NCBI RefSeq assembly: GCF_900141735.1
Contig: NZ_FQYO01000005.1
Coordinates: 62,001 to 126,000 of the forward strand
Length of the DNA stretch: 64,000 nucleotides
Direction of reading: 5' to 3'
Source of the DNA: Wenxinia saemankumensis
GTDB taxonomy: Bacteria; Pseudomonadota; Alphaproteobacteria; Rhodobacterales; Rhodobacteraceae
Under the pieces are notes generated by a model, which searched no databases, was not told the DNA's origin, and saw only the letters and a program-made list of their open reading frames with translations. A program made the translations under genes and the position numbers. Positions 1-9,145 of this stretch are shown one piece after another (position 1 is the stretch's first letter; each line of letters starts with the position of its first letter).

Positions 1-613
1 GGGCGGGCCGCGCGCGGCAGAGCCAGACCGTCCGGCCGCCGCAATCGGGATCCTCCATCCGCATGTCGACGACGGCGAATCCCGCCTCGTCCAGCAGGGC
101 GCGGTACTCGTCGGGATCGAGGCTCTCGTGGAAGACCGGCTGTCCGCCGACCTCGCCCATCGCCGTCCCGGCCGAGGTGCCGGAGGTGAACATCAGCGCC
201 GCGCGCGGGGCGGCGTGGCCGGCAAAGGTGCCGAACATCGCCCGCTGGTCCCCGGCCGCCAGGTGGAAGAAGCTGTCCCACGCGAGGATCGCGTCGAACC
301 GCTCGCCCAGTTGCAGACCGCGCATGTCGGCCTCGACCGCGCGGGCGGCAGGGACGTTGGCGCGGAACCGCTCCAGCATCCGGGGGGCGCCGTCGACGCC
401 GGTCACCGCGGCCCCGCGCTCGGCCAGGTAGGCGGCGATCGGCCGCCCCGTCCCGCAGCCGAGGTCGAGAACCCGCGTGCCCCCCGCCCCCCGCGGCGCG
501 GTGCCCAGCCAGCGGTCCAGCCAGCGCCGCTCGTAGAGCGAGCGGTCGCGCTGCGCGTCGAACAGGTCGGCGACGGAATCGTAGGTGGTGAGGATCGCGC
601 CCGGGGTGCTCAT
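1..613 (-). CDS. class I SAM-dependent methyltransferase (3' end cut by window edge)
   Basis: A probable class I S-adenosylmethionine-dependent methyltransferase of the small UbiE/Tam-like type; the substrate cannot be read from sequence. About 204 codons are present, open from an ATG at 613 to the left edge, so the C-terminus and stop are missing. The N-terminus reads MSTPGAILTTYDSVADLFD, a common opening for this group. The SAM-binding glycine motif VLDLGCGTGRP lies at about residues 48-58, followed by the acidic end of strand 2 (TGVDGAPRML) and a later WDSFFHL segment resembling motif IV/post-I. It is divergent from the penicillin-binding protein gene, with about 175 bp between the two starts. 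The family call is secure; the reaction is not. Confidence 0.82.
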   Translation of the reverse strand, partial: MSTPGAILTTYDSVADLFDAQRDRSLYERRWLDRWLGTAPRGAGGTRVLDLGCGTGRPIAAYLAERGAAVTGVDGAPRMLERFRANVPAARAVEADMRGLQLGERFDAILAWDSFFHLAAGDQRAMFGTFAGHAAPRAALMFTSGTSAGTAMGEVGGQPVFHESLDPDEYRALLDEAGFAVVDMRMEDPDCGGRTVWLCRARPA

Positions 614-787
614 CCGCCCCGCCTCGCGCGGGCGGCCGCCGGGCGCAAGGGGCGCACGCGGTCGTGACCGCCGGGACGGCGGGTTCCGGCCCGTTCCGCG
701 CCCGTTCGCCCGGATGGGCTTTTGACCGGGCCCCCCGCGCCCGGTATAAGCCCCGCCACATCCTCCGACCTCACGAGGCCGCCCGAC

Positions 788-3304
788 GTGCTGCGATTCA
801 TCCTCTCGTTCCTGGGGGGCATCTTCTCGATGCTCACGCTCGGCCTCGCCATGGCCGCCTTCACCGTGGGCGGCATCTTCTACATGTACGGCCGGGACCT
901 GCCCTCCTACGAGGTGCTCGCCCAGTACCAGCCCAAGCAGATCAGCCGGATCTACAACGGCGAGGGGCAGATCATCGACGAATTCGCGGTCGAGCGGCGG
1001 CTCTTCACCCCGGCGGCCGAGATCCCCGAGGTGGTGAAGCACGCCTTCGTCGCGGCCGAGGACCAGAATTTCTACACGCATCCCGGATTCGACATCCAGG
1101 GCATCATCGCCGCGGGGGTCGAGGCGGTGCGCAGCCGCGGGCAGGACGTGCGCGGCGCCTCGACCATCACCCAGCAGGTGATGAAGAACTTCCTTCTGTC
1201 GTCGGACCGCACCGTCGAGCGCAAGATCAAGGAGCTGATCCTCGCCGTCCGGATCGAGGGGGCGATGGACAAGGAGCGGATCCTCGAGCTCTACCTCAAC
1301 GAGATCTTTCTCGGGCAGAACTCCTACGGCGTCACCGCCGCCGCGCTGACCTATTTCAACGCGACCCTGTCCGAACTGCGCCCCGCCCAGGCGGCCTATC
1401 TCGCGGCGCTCGCGCAGCGGCCGGGCAACCTTCACCCCGTCCGGCAATACGAGGACGCGCTGAACCGGCGGAACTACGTGCTGCGCCGGATGTGGGAGGA
1501 CGGCTACATCGACGAGGCGACCTATCGCAGCGAACGCGAGACGCCGCTGACGACGGTGCAGTCGGGCGACATCGAGAGCTTCCGCTCCGCCCTGCCGCCG
1601 CGGGACTACTTCACCGACGAGATCCGCCGCCAGCTCTCGGCCCGCTACAGCGAGGAGGAGTTCCTCTCCGGCGGCCTCGCGATCCGGGCCACGATCGACC
1701 CCGACCTGCAGGTCCGCGCGGCCCACGCGCTGCAGCGGCAGCTGGAGAACTACGACCGGGGACAGGGCCGCTGGCGCGGCACCGGCGTGACGATCCCGGT
1801 CGAGACGCTGGAGGACGAGGCCGCCTGGCGCGAGGCGCTGGCGAATGCGGACGTGGCGCGCGACATCACGCTCGACGGGACGTGGTATCCCGCCGTCGTG
1901 CTGTCGGTCGCGGACCAGGCGCTGACGCTCGGCGTGCAGGGCCGCGAGGAGAGCAGCGTCGTGGTCCCGCGCGAGGACATCTCGTGGATCAGCGGCAACT
2001 TCTTCGACAATTTCGCCCCCGGCGACGTGGTCCATGTCCGCCGGATGACGACCGGCGAGGACGGGACCGGCGACCTGATCCGCTGGACGCTGCGGCAGGT
2101 GCCCGAGGTGCAGGGCGCCTTCATGGCGATGGACGTGAATACCGGCCGCGTCATCGCGATGCAGGGCGGCTTCTCGTACCAGGACAGCGTCTTCAACCGC
2201 GCGACCCAGGCGATGCGCCAGCCCGGCTCGTCCTTCAAGCCCTTCGTCTACGCCGCCGCGCTCGACAGCGGCTATTCCCCCGCGACCATCGTCGTCGACG
2301 CCCCGATCGAGATCAACACGCCGCAGGGCGTCTGGCGGCCGCAGAACTCGTCCAACCAGTATTACGGCCCGACCCCGCTGCGCACCGGGATCGAGCAGTC
2401 GCGCAACCTGATGACCATCCGCCTCGCGCAGGAGATCGGCATGGACACGGTCGCGGCCTATGCCGAGCGCTTCGGCGTCTACGACGACATGAACCAGGTG
2501 CTCGCCAACTCGCTCGGCGCCCAGGAGACGACGCTGTTCCGCATCCTCGCCGCCTACTCGATGTTCGCCAATGGCGGCGAGCGGGTCGAGCCGACGCTGG
2601 TCGACCGCGTGCAGGACCGGTTCGGGAACACGATCTACCGCCACGACCAGCGGATGTGCACCGACTGCGCCGTGCCGACCCTCGCGAGGGGCGAGGCGCC
2701 GGCCATCGTGTCGAACCGCGACCGGATCATGAACGCCGTCACCGCCTATCAGCTGACCTCGATGATGGAGGGGGTCGTGCAGCGCGGCACGGCATCGGGG
2801 GCGATCAACCTGCCGGTGCCGATCGCGGGCAAGACCGGCACCACCAACGACGCCAAGGACGTGTGGTTCGTCGGCTTCTCCTCGACCATCGCGGCGGGCT
2901 GCTACATCGGCTTCGACAATCCGCGCAGCCTCGGCCGATCGGCCTACGGCTCCACCCTGTGCGGGCCGGTCTTCCAGGAATTCATGCAGGCCGCGATCTC
3001 GGAATACGGCGGCGGTGCCTTCGACGTGCCGGAGGAGTGCCAGTTCATCAAGATCGACCGCTTCACCGGTGCCCGCCTGCCCGACAGCGCCTCCGGCCCG
3101 AACGTGGTGTCGGAATGCTTCCGCATCGGCGAGGAGCCGCTCTTCGGCATCACCTTCGACGGGGGCTTCGAGATGTCGGGCGACCTGCCGCTCGTCGACG
3201 AGGTCCGGGCCGCCTCGCGCAACGTGACGACATCGACCGGCGGCACCGCGACGGTCGGGCCGCGCGCGACCTTCGGCACGCTGTCCTCGGGCGGCCTGTA
3301 CTAG
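788..3304 (+). CDS. mrcA: penicillin-binding protein 1A, bifunctional transglycosylase/transpeptidase
   Basis: Class A PBP (838 aa) that polymerises lipid II into glycan strands and cross-links them at the periplasmic face of the inner membrane. The N-terminal membrane anchor is at about residues 1-32. The family GT51 glycosyltransferase follows, with its catalytic glutamate in EDQNFYTHPG (Glu91). The transpeptidase domain has SSFK with nucleophile Ser481, an SRN box, and KTGT at 682-685. An inserted OB-like domain at about residues 320-440 is usual for PBP1A. I chose the GTG at 788, which gives MLRFILSFLGGIF directly at the membrane anchor; an in-frame ATG at 722 would add 22 non-conserved residues. 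It is transcribed alone. It probably acts with the mur/fts genes at the other end of the window, though it is not linked to them. Confidence 0.95.
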   Translation: MLRFILSFLGGIFSMLTLGLAMAAFTVGGIFYMYGRDLPSYEVLAQYQPKQISRIYNGEGQIIDEFAVERRLFTPAAEIPEVVKHAFVAAEDQNFYTHPGFDIQGIIAAGVEAVRSRGQDVRGASTITQQVMKNFLLSSDRTVERKIKELILAVRIEGAMDKERILELYLNEIFLGQNSYGVTAAALTYFNATLSELRPAQAAYLAALAQRPGNLHPVRQYEDALNRRNYVLRRMWEDGYIDEATYRSERETPLTTVQSGDIESFRSALPPRDYFTDEIRRQLSARYSEEEFLSGGLAIRATIDPDLQVRAAHALQRQLENYDRGQGRWRGTGVTIPVETLEDEAAWREALANADVARDITLDGTWYPAVVLSVADQALTLGVQGREESSVVVPREDISWISGNFFDNFAPGDVVHVRRMTTGEDGTGDLIRWTLRQVPEVQGAFMAMDVNTGRVIAMQGGFSYQDSVFNRATQAMRQPGSSFKPFVYAAALDSGYSPATIVVDAPIEINTPQGVWRPQNSSNQYYGPTPLRTGIEQSRNLMTIRLAQEIGMDTVAAYAERFGVYDDMNQVLANSLGAQETTLFRILAAYSMFANGGERVEPTLVDRVQDRFGNTIYRHDQRMCTDCAVPTLARGEAPAIVSNRDRIMNAVTAYQLTSMMEGVVQRGTASGAINLPVPIAGKTGTTNDAKDVWFVGFSSTIAAGCYIGFDNPRSLGRSAYGSTLCGPVFQEFMQAAISEYGGGAFDVPEECQFIKIDRFTGARLPDSASGPNVVSECFRIGEEPLFGITFDGGFEMSGDLPLVDEVRAASRNVTTSTGGTATVGPRATFGTLSSGGLY

Positions 3305-3378
3305 GGCGGGCAGGGGGGCACCCCGCCGCCCTTCCGGGAAGACCGCCCCGGTCCCGGCCGGCCCCGACGGGGCGCGGG

Positions 3379-3579
3379 TCAGGGATCGCCCTTGTCCCGG
3401 TCGGGGCCCGACCGATCCGAACGGTCCTTGTGCGCCTCGTTGAAGGCGATGGCGAAGGCGGTGCCGAGTCCGGCCCCGATGGCGATTCCGATCCCGACAT
3501 TCCCCAGCGCCACGCCCATCGCGACGCCCATGCCGAGGCCCACGACGAAGCCGAAGATCGTGCTCCTGTTCCAGCCCAT
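3379..3579 (-). CDS. small glycine-zipper membrane protein
   Basis: A 66-aa protein of unknown function. After MGWNRS it has one long hydrophobic stretch (residues 7-48) with glycines every four residues (GFVVGLGMGVAMGVALG), the pattern of glycine-zipper helices that pack within membranes. The tail is short, charged and probably cytoplasmic (KDRSDRSGPDRDKGD). A GGAGA Shine-Dalgarno sequence sits 5-6 nt before the ATG. It lies between mrcA (convergent) and prfB (divergent). No enzyme motif is present. It could be a helper of envelope stress or a pore-like peptide, but nothing here decides that. Confidence 0.7.
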   Translation of the reverse strand: MGWNRSTIFGFVVGLGMGVAMGVALGNVGIGIAIGAGLGTAFAIAFNEAHKDRSDRSGPDRDKGDP

Positions 3580-3718
3580 GTCCGGTCTCCTTCCGGGATG
3601 ACGACCCTGCTGGGGGAACGCGCCGCCCCCCTCGGCGGGGTCCCGCCACTTGCGCGGCGAGGGGGCGGGTTATAGGTCGGGCCACCATCAGACCCCCGTC
3701 AGGAAGGGCCCCCCTCCC

Positions 3719-4843
3719 ATGCGCGCCGAGACCCAGGCCACCATCGAGTCCATCGAGAAATCCCTCGCGCTCGTCGCCCGGCGGATGAACTGGGACACGG
3801 CGAAGCACCGGCTGGAGGAGTTCAACGCCCGGGTCGAGGATCCGACGCTGTGGGACGACCCCGAGGGCGCGCAGAAGCTGATGCGCGACCGGCAGGCCTT
3901 GCTCGACGCGATCGAGGGCTACGAGCAGATGTCGCGCGATCTCGCCGACAATCGCGAGCTCATCGAGATGGGCGAGATGGAGGAGGACGAGGACATCGTC
4001 GCCGAGGCCGAAGCGGCCCTGCGCACCCTGCGGGGCAAGGCCGCGCAGAAGGAGCTCGAGGCGCTGTTGAACGGCGAGGCGGACGGCAACGACACCTTCC
4101 TCGAGATCAATGCCGGCGCCGGCGGGACCGAGGCCTGCGACTGGGCGCAGATGCTGCAGCGCATGTATGTCCGCTGGGCCGAGAAGAAGGGCTACACCGT
4201 CGAGCTGCAATCCGAGGAAGCGGGCGCCGAGGCGGGGATCAAGTCCGTCTCGTACAAGATCACCGGCCCCAACGCCTATGGCTGGCTCAAGACCGAGAGC
4301 GGGGTGCACCGGCTGGTGCGGATCAGCCCCTTCGGCAAGGGCACGCGCGAGACCTCCTTCGCGTCGGTCTGGGTCTATCCGGTGGTGGACGAGAACATCG
4401 ACATCGTGGTGAACCCCTCCGACATCCGGGTCGACACCTATCGGTCCTCGGGCGCAGGCGGGCAGCACGTGAACACGACCGACTCGGCCGTGCGGATCAC
4501 CCACATCCCGACGGGAATCGTGACGACCAGCTCGATGAAATCGCAGCACCAGAACCGGGATGCCGCGATGAACGCGCTGAAGGCCCGGCTCTACCAGATG
4601 GAGCTGGAGAAGCGGAACGCGGCGATCACCGAGGCGCACGAGAACAAGGGCGACGCGGGCTGGGGCAACCAGATCCGGTCCTACGTCCTGCAGCCCTACC
4701 AGATGGTGAAGGATCTGCGGACCAGCCATGAGACATCGGACACGCAGGGCGTGCTCGACGGCGATCTCGACGGGTTCATGGCCGCGACCCTTGCCTCCGA
4801 CGTCTCGGGCAAGAGCCGGGCGGAGGCGACGGCAGAGGAGTGA
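3719..4843 (+). CDS. prfB: peptide chain release factor 2
   Basis: Release factor 2 (374 aa) recognises UGA and UAA stop codons and triggers peptidyl-tRNA hydrolysis on the ribosome. The stop-codon-reading tripeptide SPF is at 203-205, and the universal hydrolysis motif GGQ at 247-249 (GAGGQHVN). The ATG at 3719 gives MRAETQATIESIEKSLALV, the usual alphaproteobacterial start. The reading frame is continuous: there is no in-frame UGA near codon 26, so the programmed +1 frameshift that autoregulates E. coli prfB is absent. It is convergent with the following exporter gene. Confidence 0.97.
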   Translation: MRAETQATIESIEKSLALVARRMNWDTAKHRLEEFNARVEDPTLWDDPEGAQKLMRDRQALLDAIEGYEQMSRDLADNRELIEMGEMEEDEDIVAEAEAALRTLRGKAAQKELEALLNGEADGNDTFLEINAGAGGTEACDWAQMLQRMYVRWAEKKGYTVELQSEEAGAEAGIKSVSYKITGPNAYGWLKTESGVHRLVRISPFGKGTRETSFASVWVYPVVDENIDIVVNPSDIRVDTYRSSGAGGQHVNTTDSAVRITHIPTGIVTTSSMKSQHQNRDAAMNALKARLYQMELEKRNAAITEAHENKGDAGWGNQIRSYVLQPYQMVKDLRTSHETSDTQGVLDGDLDGFMAATLASDVSGKSRAEATAEE

Positions 4844-4993
4844 TCGGGGCGGGGGCGGGCGGTGCTGCCCTCTCCTCGCGCCCGGCCGGATAGACCTGCC
4901 TCGCGTTCGGTCCGCGCCCCGTCGGGGGCGTCCGGCTGTCATTCGACCGGCCCGGGATCGTCGATTCGCCGAGCCGGCGGATCGGGATCGGCG

Positions 4994-6478
4994 TCAGGCC
5001 CGGCGGCGGGGCGGACGGATGATGGCGAGCAGCGCGATCGCCGCCGCGATCGCCGCGAAGACCGCGCAGATCGTCGCGACGGCGGAGAAGGCCTCTGTCA
5101 TCGCGGCGACGTGGATCTCGGAGCTTTCGCGCACCTCGCCATAGGACAGCGTGCCCCCCGCGCGGCGATAGGCGCTGGCCACGACCGGGCCCATCGCCGC
5201 CACGGCGAAGAGGCCGGCCACCCGGCTGACCGCGTTGTTCACGCCCGAGGCGACGCCGCCCGCATCCTCGCCCGCGCCGGCCATGATCGCGGTCGAGAGC
5301 GGCGCCACCACCATCGCCATGCCGAGCGCGATGACGCACATCGGCACGATGATCCCGCCCCAGAAGGTCTGCGTCGTGACCGCGTGGCTCAGCCACCAGT
5401 AGCCCAGCGCGACGACGAGGGACCCCGCGCAGATCATCGTGACCGGCCCCAGCCGGTCCCCCAGCTTGCCGAAGGGGCGGGAGAGGAGCGCGATGGTCAC
5501 CGCGATGGGCCCCAGCGCGAGGACGGCCTCGATCTCGTTCAGGCCCCAGCCCGAGATCAGCAGCATCGGCAGGAAGAAGACGATGGCCGAGAGGCCGAAA
5601 TAGAGTGCGAAGGTCGCGAGGTTCGACACCCGGAACGCGCGGTCGCGGAACAGGTCGAGCGGCATGATCGGACGGGGGGCGCGCCATTCGGCCAGCAGGA
5701 ACAGGACGAGGGCGGCCGCGCCCCCGGCGAGCAGCCAGCGCGCGCCCGGTCCGGTCTCGATCCGGATGCAGCCCCAGGCGAGCAGGCCGAGGCCGAGCGT
5801 CGCCAGCACCGCACCGGGGATGTCGAGGCCGCGATCCGGGCGGGTGCGGTCGCGCCGGACGTGCCGCCGCACCAGCCACAGGGCCACGAGCCCGAGCGGC
5901 AGGTTCACGGCGAAGACCGAGCGCCACATCCCGTCGGGGCCGAAGGACATGACCAGACCGCCGATGACCGGTCCCAGCGCCGTCGTCATCGCCGAGGCGC
6001 CCGCCCAGTAGCCGATGGCGCGGCCCCGCACCTCGCGCGGATAGGCCCGGGCGATGATCGCCAGCGAGCCCGGCACCATCAGCGCCGCCCCCCCGCCCTG
6101 GACCCAGCGCGCCCAGATCAGCGCATCGGCGCTGGGCGCCGCCGCGCAGGCGATCGAGGCGGCGAGGAAGACGAGGATCCCGAGGGTGAAGATCCGGGCG
6201 GTGCCGAACCGGTCGCCGACCGACCCGCCCGCGAGGACGAGGGCCGAGATCGCGACCATGTAGGCATTGTTGATCCACTGCGCCTCGGCCAGCGAGGCGC
6301 CGAGTCCCGCGCGGATCGCCGGGATCGCGATGGCCACGACCGAGCCGTCGATGAATCCCATCGAGGAGCCGAGGATCGCGGCGATCAGGATCCAGCGCCG
6401 CGAGGCGGGATCGCAGAAGGCCGAATCGAAACGGGGCACCGATGCCGGTGCCCCGCGGGCGGTTACTGTCTCGGTCAA
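4994..6478 (-). CDS. MFS exporter, DHA2 (EmrB/QacA) type
   Basis: Inner-membrane proton/drug antiporter of the major facilitator superfamily, up to 494 aa and probably 14 transmembrane segments. Diagnostic parts are the TM1 motif GFIDGSVVAIAIPAI, motif A GGSVGDRFGTARIFTLG between TM2 and TM3, and motif C-like ALGPVIGGLV in TM5. The start is uncertain. The longest frame begins at a TTG (6478). An in-frame GTG at 6439 would remove 13 residues but lies inside a perfect inverted repeat (6432-6455). There is no good ATG before TM1. It follows the M23/bactofilin pair on the same strand, but the hairpin suggests separate transcription. The substrate is unknown. Confidence 0.9.
   Translation of the reverse strand: MTETVTARGAPASVPRFDSAFCDPASRRWILIAAILGSSMGFIDGSVVAIAIPAIRAGLGASLAEAQWINNAYMVAISALVLAGGSVGDRFGTARIFTLGILVFLAASIACAAAPSADALIWARWVQGGGAALMVPGSLAIIARAYPREVRGRAIGYWAGASAMTTALGPVIGGLVMSFGPDGMWRSVFAVNLPLGLVALWLVRRHVRRDRTRPDRGLDIPGAVLATLGLGLLAWGCIRIETGPGARWLLAGGAAALVLFLLAEWRAPRPIMPLDLFRDRAFRVSNLATFALYFGLSAIVFFLPMLLISGWGLNEIEAVLALGPIAVTIALLSRPFGKLGDRLGPVTMICAGSLVVALGYWWLSHAVTTQTFWGGIIVPMCVIALGMAMVVAPLSTAIMAGAGEDAGGVASGVNNAVSRVAGLFAVAAMGPVVASAYRRAGGTLSYGEVRESSEIHVAAMTEAFSAVATICAVFAAIAAAIALLAIIRPPRRRA
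6432..6455 (-). terminator. hairpin between bactofilin and the DHA2 exporter
   Basis: A perfect 9-bp inverted repeat (CGGGGCACC / GGTGCCCCG, 6-nt loop) lies 46 nt beyond the bactofilin stop codon. On the minus strand it is followed by a weak T-rich stretch (TTTCGATT). It may end the M23-bactofilin transcript. It overlaps the candidate start region of the exporter, so it could also fold over that start and limit translation. Confidence 0.45.
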
Positions 6479-6500
6479 CCTGCGGTCCCGGGGCCGGGCG

Positions 6501-6983
6501 TCAGCCCTGGCTCTCGGCCGGGGAGGGCTTGGGCAGCGTCTTCTGCCCGCCGGTGGCGAGCGGGTCGTCCTGCCGCTGGACCGAGCCCTCGAAATGGGCG
6601 CCGGATTCGATGGCGATGGTCTTGTGGATGATGTCGCCCTCGACCCGCGCGGTGGAGGTCAGACGCACCTTCAGGCCGCGCACCCGGCCGATGATCCGGC
6701 CGTTGATGACCACGTCGTCGGCGATCAGCTCGCCCTTGACCGTCGCGCCCTCGCCGATGGTCAGCAGATGGGCGCGGATGTCGCCGTCCACCGTGCCCTC
6801 GATCTGGACGTCGCCGCTCGTCTTGACGTTGCCGACGATGTGCAGGTCCGAGGACAGCACCGAGGCCGGCGGCTTCGCCTTGGGGGTGGACGGCCGGTAG
6901 TCCTGGGACGCGGCGGGCGCGGGGGCGCTTCCCTGGCTGTGGGGGGGCTGCCCGGCTTCGTTGACTTTGCTCTTAGAAAACAT
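6501..6983 (-). CDS. bactofilin
   Basis: Bactofilin (160 aa), a polymer-forming cytoskeletal protein that assembles without nucleotides into filaments on the inner membrane and positions cell-wall enzymes. A Pro/Ala/Gln-rich N-terminal tail (residues 1-40) precedes the right-handed beta-helix core (about 42-135), seen as repeated short strands such as LHIVGNVKTSGDVQIEGTVDGDI and GRIIGRVRGLKV. The gene starts 11 nt inside the end of the upstream M23 peptidase gene, so the two are translationally coupled. The pairing of bactofilin and M23 endopeptidase genes is widespread and implies that the filament guides that enzyme. Confidence 0.93.
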   Translation of the reverse strand: MFSKSKVNEAGQPPHSQGSAPAPAASQDYRPSTPKAKPPASVLSSDLHIVGNVKTSGDVQIEGTVDGDIRAHLLTIGEGATVKGELIADDVVINGRIIGRVRGLKVRLTSTARVEGDIIHKTIAIESGAHFEGSVQRQDDPLATGGQKTLPKPSPAESQG

Positions 6984-8289
6984 CGCTTCCGGCCCTGATG
7001 AAATTCATGGGGTTGACGGGGGAGCCACCGACGCGGATCTCGTAGTGAAGATGGGGGCCGGTGGACCGTCCGGAGTTGCCCATATCACCGATCCTGTCCC
7101 CGCGCGAGACCCTTTGCCCGACCTGGACGCGGATCTGGTTGAGGTGCGCATAGCGCGTCTCGATGCCGAATTCGTGCTGGATCTTGATCAGCCGGCCGTA
7201 GCCCGAGGACCACCCCGCATGGATCACGACGCCGTCCGCGGTGGCGTAGATCGGGGTGCCGATCGGGCCGGCAAGATCGGTGCCCTCGTGCATGCGGCCC
7301 CAGCGCGGACCGAAGCCGGAGGTGAAGCGGAAGCTGTCGCGCACGGGCATCGAGAAGGGCGCGCGTTCGGCCGCGATCCGGTAGAGGTTGATCTCGTCGA
7401 GCCGGTTCAGGATCGAGTTGGCGCGCAGCGTGTCGTCGTCCGGATCGCCCCCCATGGTCGAGAAGGAGAGCGGCGTCAGCGGGCCGCCGGTGCCGGAATA
7501 GCCGCGGCGCACGGTGGAGATCATGTCGTCGGGGTCCATGCCCACGGATCGGAACATGTCGTCCAGCGGCTCGACCGAGACCATCATCGCCTCTTCGAGC
7601 TGGCCGAAGATCTCGTCGTTGCGCTCGCGCAGGAGGCGCAGCTGAAGCTCAAGCTCCTCGGCATGGCTGATCGCGTAATCCGCGTCGGCGGCGATCTGGT
7701 CGCGCTGCTCGGCCGTCTCGGCCAGCGCCTCGGACAGCATGTCGACCGTCCCCGACAGCTCGCCCCCGGCGGCGGCGCCGGGCAGCGCCTCGCCGTTCTC
7801 GATCGCGGCGGTGGCGGCGGCCAGCTGGTCCTGCGCGCTCTCGCGTTCGCTCATGGTACGGCGCAGCGTGTCCTGCACGACGCCGAGCGCGGTCGCCAGT
7901 TCGCGGCGGTTGTCCTCGGTGGCGAGGAGCGTGCTCTGCATGACCGAGATCTGCTCGAGCGCCGAGGCGAAGCGGGCCTGCGCCGCTGCGGCCTCCTCGG
8001 CGCGGGCGTCGCGCTCGGTCGCCAGCGCGTTCAGCCGGTCCTCGTAGACGAGACGGTCGCGCAGGGCCTGGGCGCGGAAGTTCCCGGCGCCGATGGAATC
8101 CATCAGCAGGATCGCGGTGGCGACGATGGCCCAGCCGACCAGCAGCGTCGCACCTGTCCAGGCGATCAGCTGGGTCTCGGACTTCAGTCGGATGAACCGG
8201 GTCTCGGTATCGGACCGCAGGAAGAGTCTCCGCTCCGGGAACCTCTTCTCGAGTGCCTTGTGCAAACGCTGCGCGATCCGTGAACGCAT
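6973..8289 (-). CDS. membrane-anchored M23 (LytM) peptidoglycan endopeptidase
   Basis: A bactofilin-linked cell-wall hydrolase (438 aa). A basic cytoplasmic start (to about residue 38) is followed by one transmembrane segment (TGATLLVGWAIVATAILLM, about 45-63) and a long Ala/Glu-rich coiled coil (about 75-230). The C-terminal LytM domain begins near residue 320. Zinc ligands and catalytic histidines are visible: His334 and Asp338 in HEGTD, and His413/His415 in HLHYE, with YAHL between. All key residues are present, so it should be an active endopeptidase rather than an EnvC-like regulator. It is first in a two-gene unit with bactofilin. The coiled coil may span the periplasm or bind the filament partner. 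Confidence 0.92.
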   Translation of the reverse strand: MRSRIAQRLHKALEKRFPERRLFLRSDTETRFIRLKSETQLIAWTGATLLVGWAIVATAILLMDSIGAGNFRAQALRDRLVYEDRLNALATERDARAEEAAAAQARFASALEQISVMQSTLLATEDNRRELATALGVVQDTLRRTMSERESAQDQLAAATAAIENGEALPGAAAGGELSGTVDMLSEALAETAEQRDQIAADADYAISHAEELELQLRLLRERNDEIFGQLEEAMMVSVEPLDDMFRSVGMDPDDMISTVRRGYSGTGGPLTPLSFSTMGGDPDDDTLRANSILNRLDEINLYRIAAERAPFSMPVRDSFRFTSGFGPRWGRMHEGTDLAGPIGTPIYATADGVVIHAGWSSGYGRLIKIQHEFGIETRYAHLNQIRVQVGQRVSRGDRIGDMGNSGRSTGPHLHYEIRVGGSPVNPMNFIRAGSDVF

Positions 8290-8478
8290 GCCCTGTCCCC
8301 TGGTCGTTCCTGTTCCCGGCTATCGCTACCGGCGCCGACGCGGCCCATCAACGCATTTGCGCGATTCTGCACCCCGGCTCCGTCCGGCCGGGAGTTTCTG
8401 GCAGATTTTCGCTCATTTTTCCGTGGTTGGCGGAACCGGATCGGCCCCGGCGACATGCGGCCCCGGCGAAAGGCCGGG

Positions 8479-8982
8479 TCAGTCGCGCAGCCCGATCATC
8501 CCGAGATCGCAGTAGCGGCGGCAGTCGCTGGCATCGCGGCGGACCAGCCCGGCGCCGAGGGCATGGGCCATGCCCAACCCCTCGAAGCGCAGGTCGTCGC
8601 ATTCGTCGTCGTTGGCGTAGTCGCCGCTGTCGTCGCCGAACTCGACCCCGGTGCATTGCGCGGTCGCCACGTCGAAGAGCCGGATCCGCCCGGCTTCGAA
8701 GAGCTGCCGGCAATCGGTCGCGTCGCGGCCGGTATTGGACAGGCTGAGCCCGGCCGTCGCGACGCCGGGCCCGGTGAAGCGGCGGTCGTCGCATTCGCCG
8801 TCATTGGCGAAGTCGCCGCTGTCGTCGCCGAAGACGGGTCCCGTCCCGCCCGCGCCGGCGGCCGGCGGCGCCGGGGTTCCGGTCGGGGCAGGGGCGCCCG
8901 CGCCCGTGTCCTTCTGCGCCGCGGCGGCGGCGGGAAGGGCGATCAGGAGGGCAAGGGCGAGGGCGAGGCGGCGCGGCGTCAT
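8479..8982 (-). CDS. secreted protein with two GDDSGDxANDxECDD repeats
   Basis: Function unknown; 167 aa. The ATG at 8982 has a GGAGA ribosome site and leads into a clear signal peptide ([23 protein letters not shown]). After a Pro/Ala/Gly linker come two tandem copies of about 55 residues: [16 protein letters not shown]... and [16 protein letters not shown]..., each followed by RF, GxG and then DATDC or DASDC. The acidic spacing and paired cysteines suggest a small disulphide-bonded, possibly calcium-binding fold. Similar [14 protein letters not shown] segments occur in alphaproteobacterial secreted proteins, sometimes beside trypsin-like proteases, without a known role. It lies between the M23 gene (same strand) and the divergent accA. 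Confidence 0.75.
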   Translation of the reverse strand: MTPRRLALALALLIALPAAAAAQKDTGAGAPAPTGTPAPPAAGAGGTGPVFGDDSGDFANDGECDDRRFTGPGVATAGLSLSNTGRDATDCRQLFEAGRIRLFDVATAQCTGVEFGDDSGDYANDDECDDLRFEGLGMAHALGAGLVRRDASDCRRYCDLGMIGLRD

Positions 8983-9145
8983 GACGGATCTCCGGTCGGG
9001 CGTTTGCCGCACCCTGACCCAAGGTCAGTCGTCGCGCAACGGCCCCGTCCGCCGGTCCCCGGCCACGTCCGTGGCGGCGCCCTCCATTGCAAGCGGGGCC
9101 CCCCCTCTTCTATATCGCCCTCCGACACCGGCGGAGAGGCAGGCG

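Noticed and set aside
664-3675. 1003-codon frame overlapping mrcA, and similar long shadow frames opposite pyc, uvrA and murF
   Set aside because: They are out-of-frame products of extreme GC content, rich in Arg/Pro/Gly/Ala, overlapping genes of certain identity.
3719-3860. Programmed +1 frameshift in prfB
   Set aside because: The frame is continuous through the usual site with no in-frame UGA.
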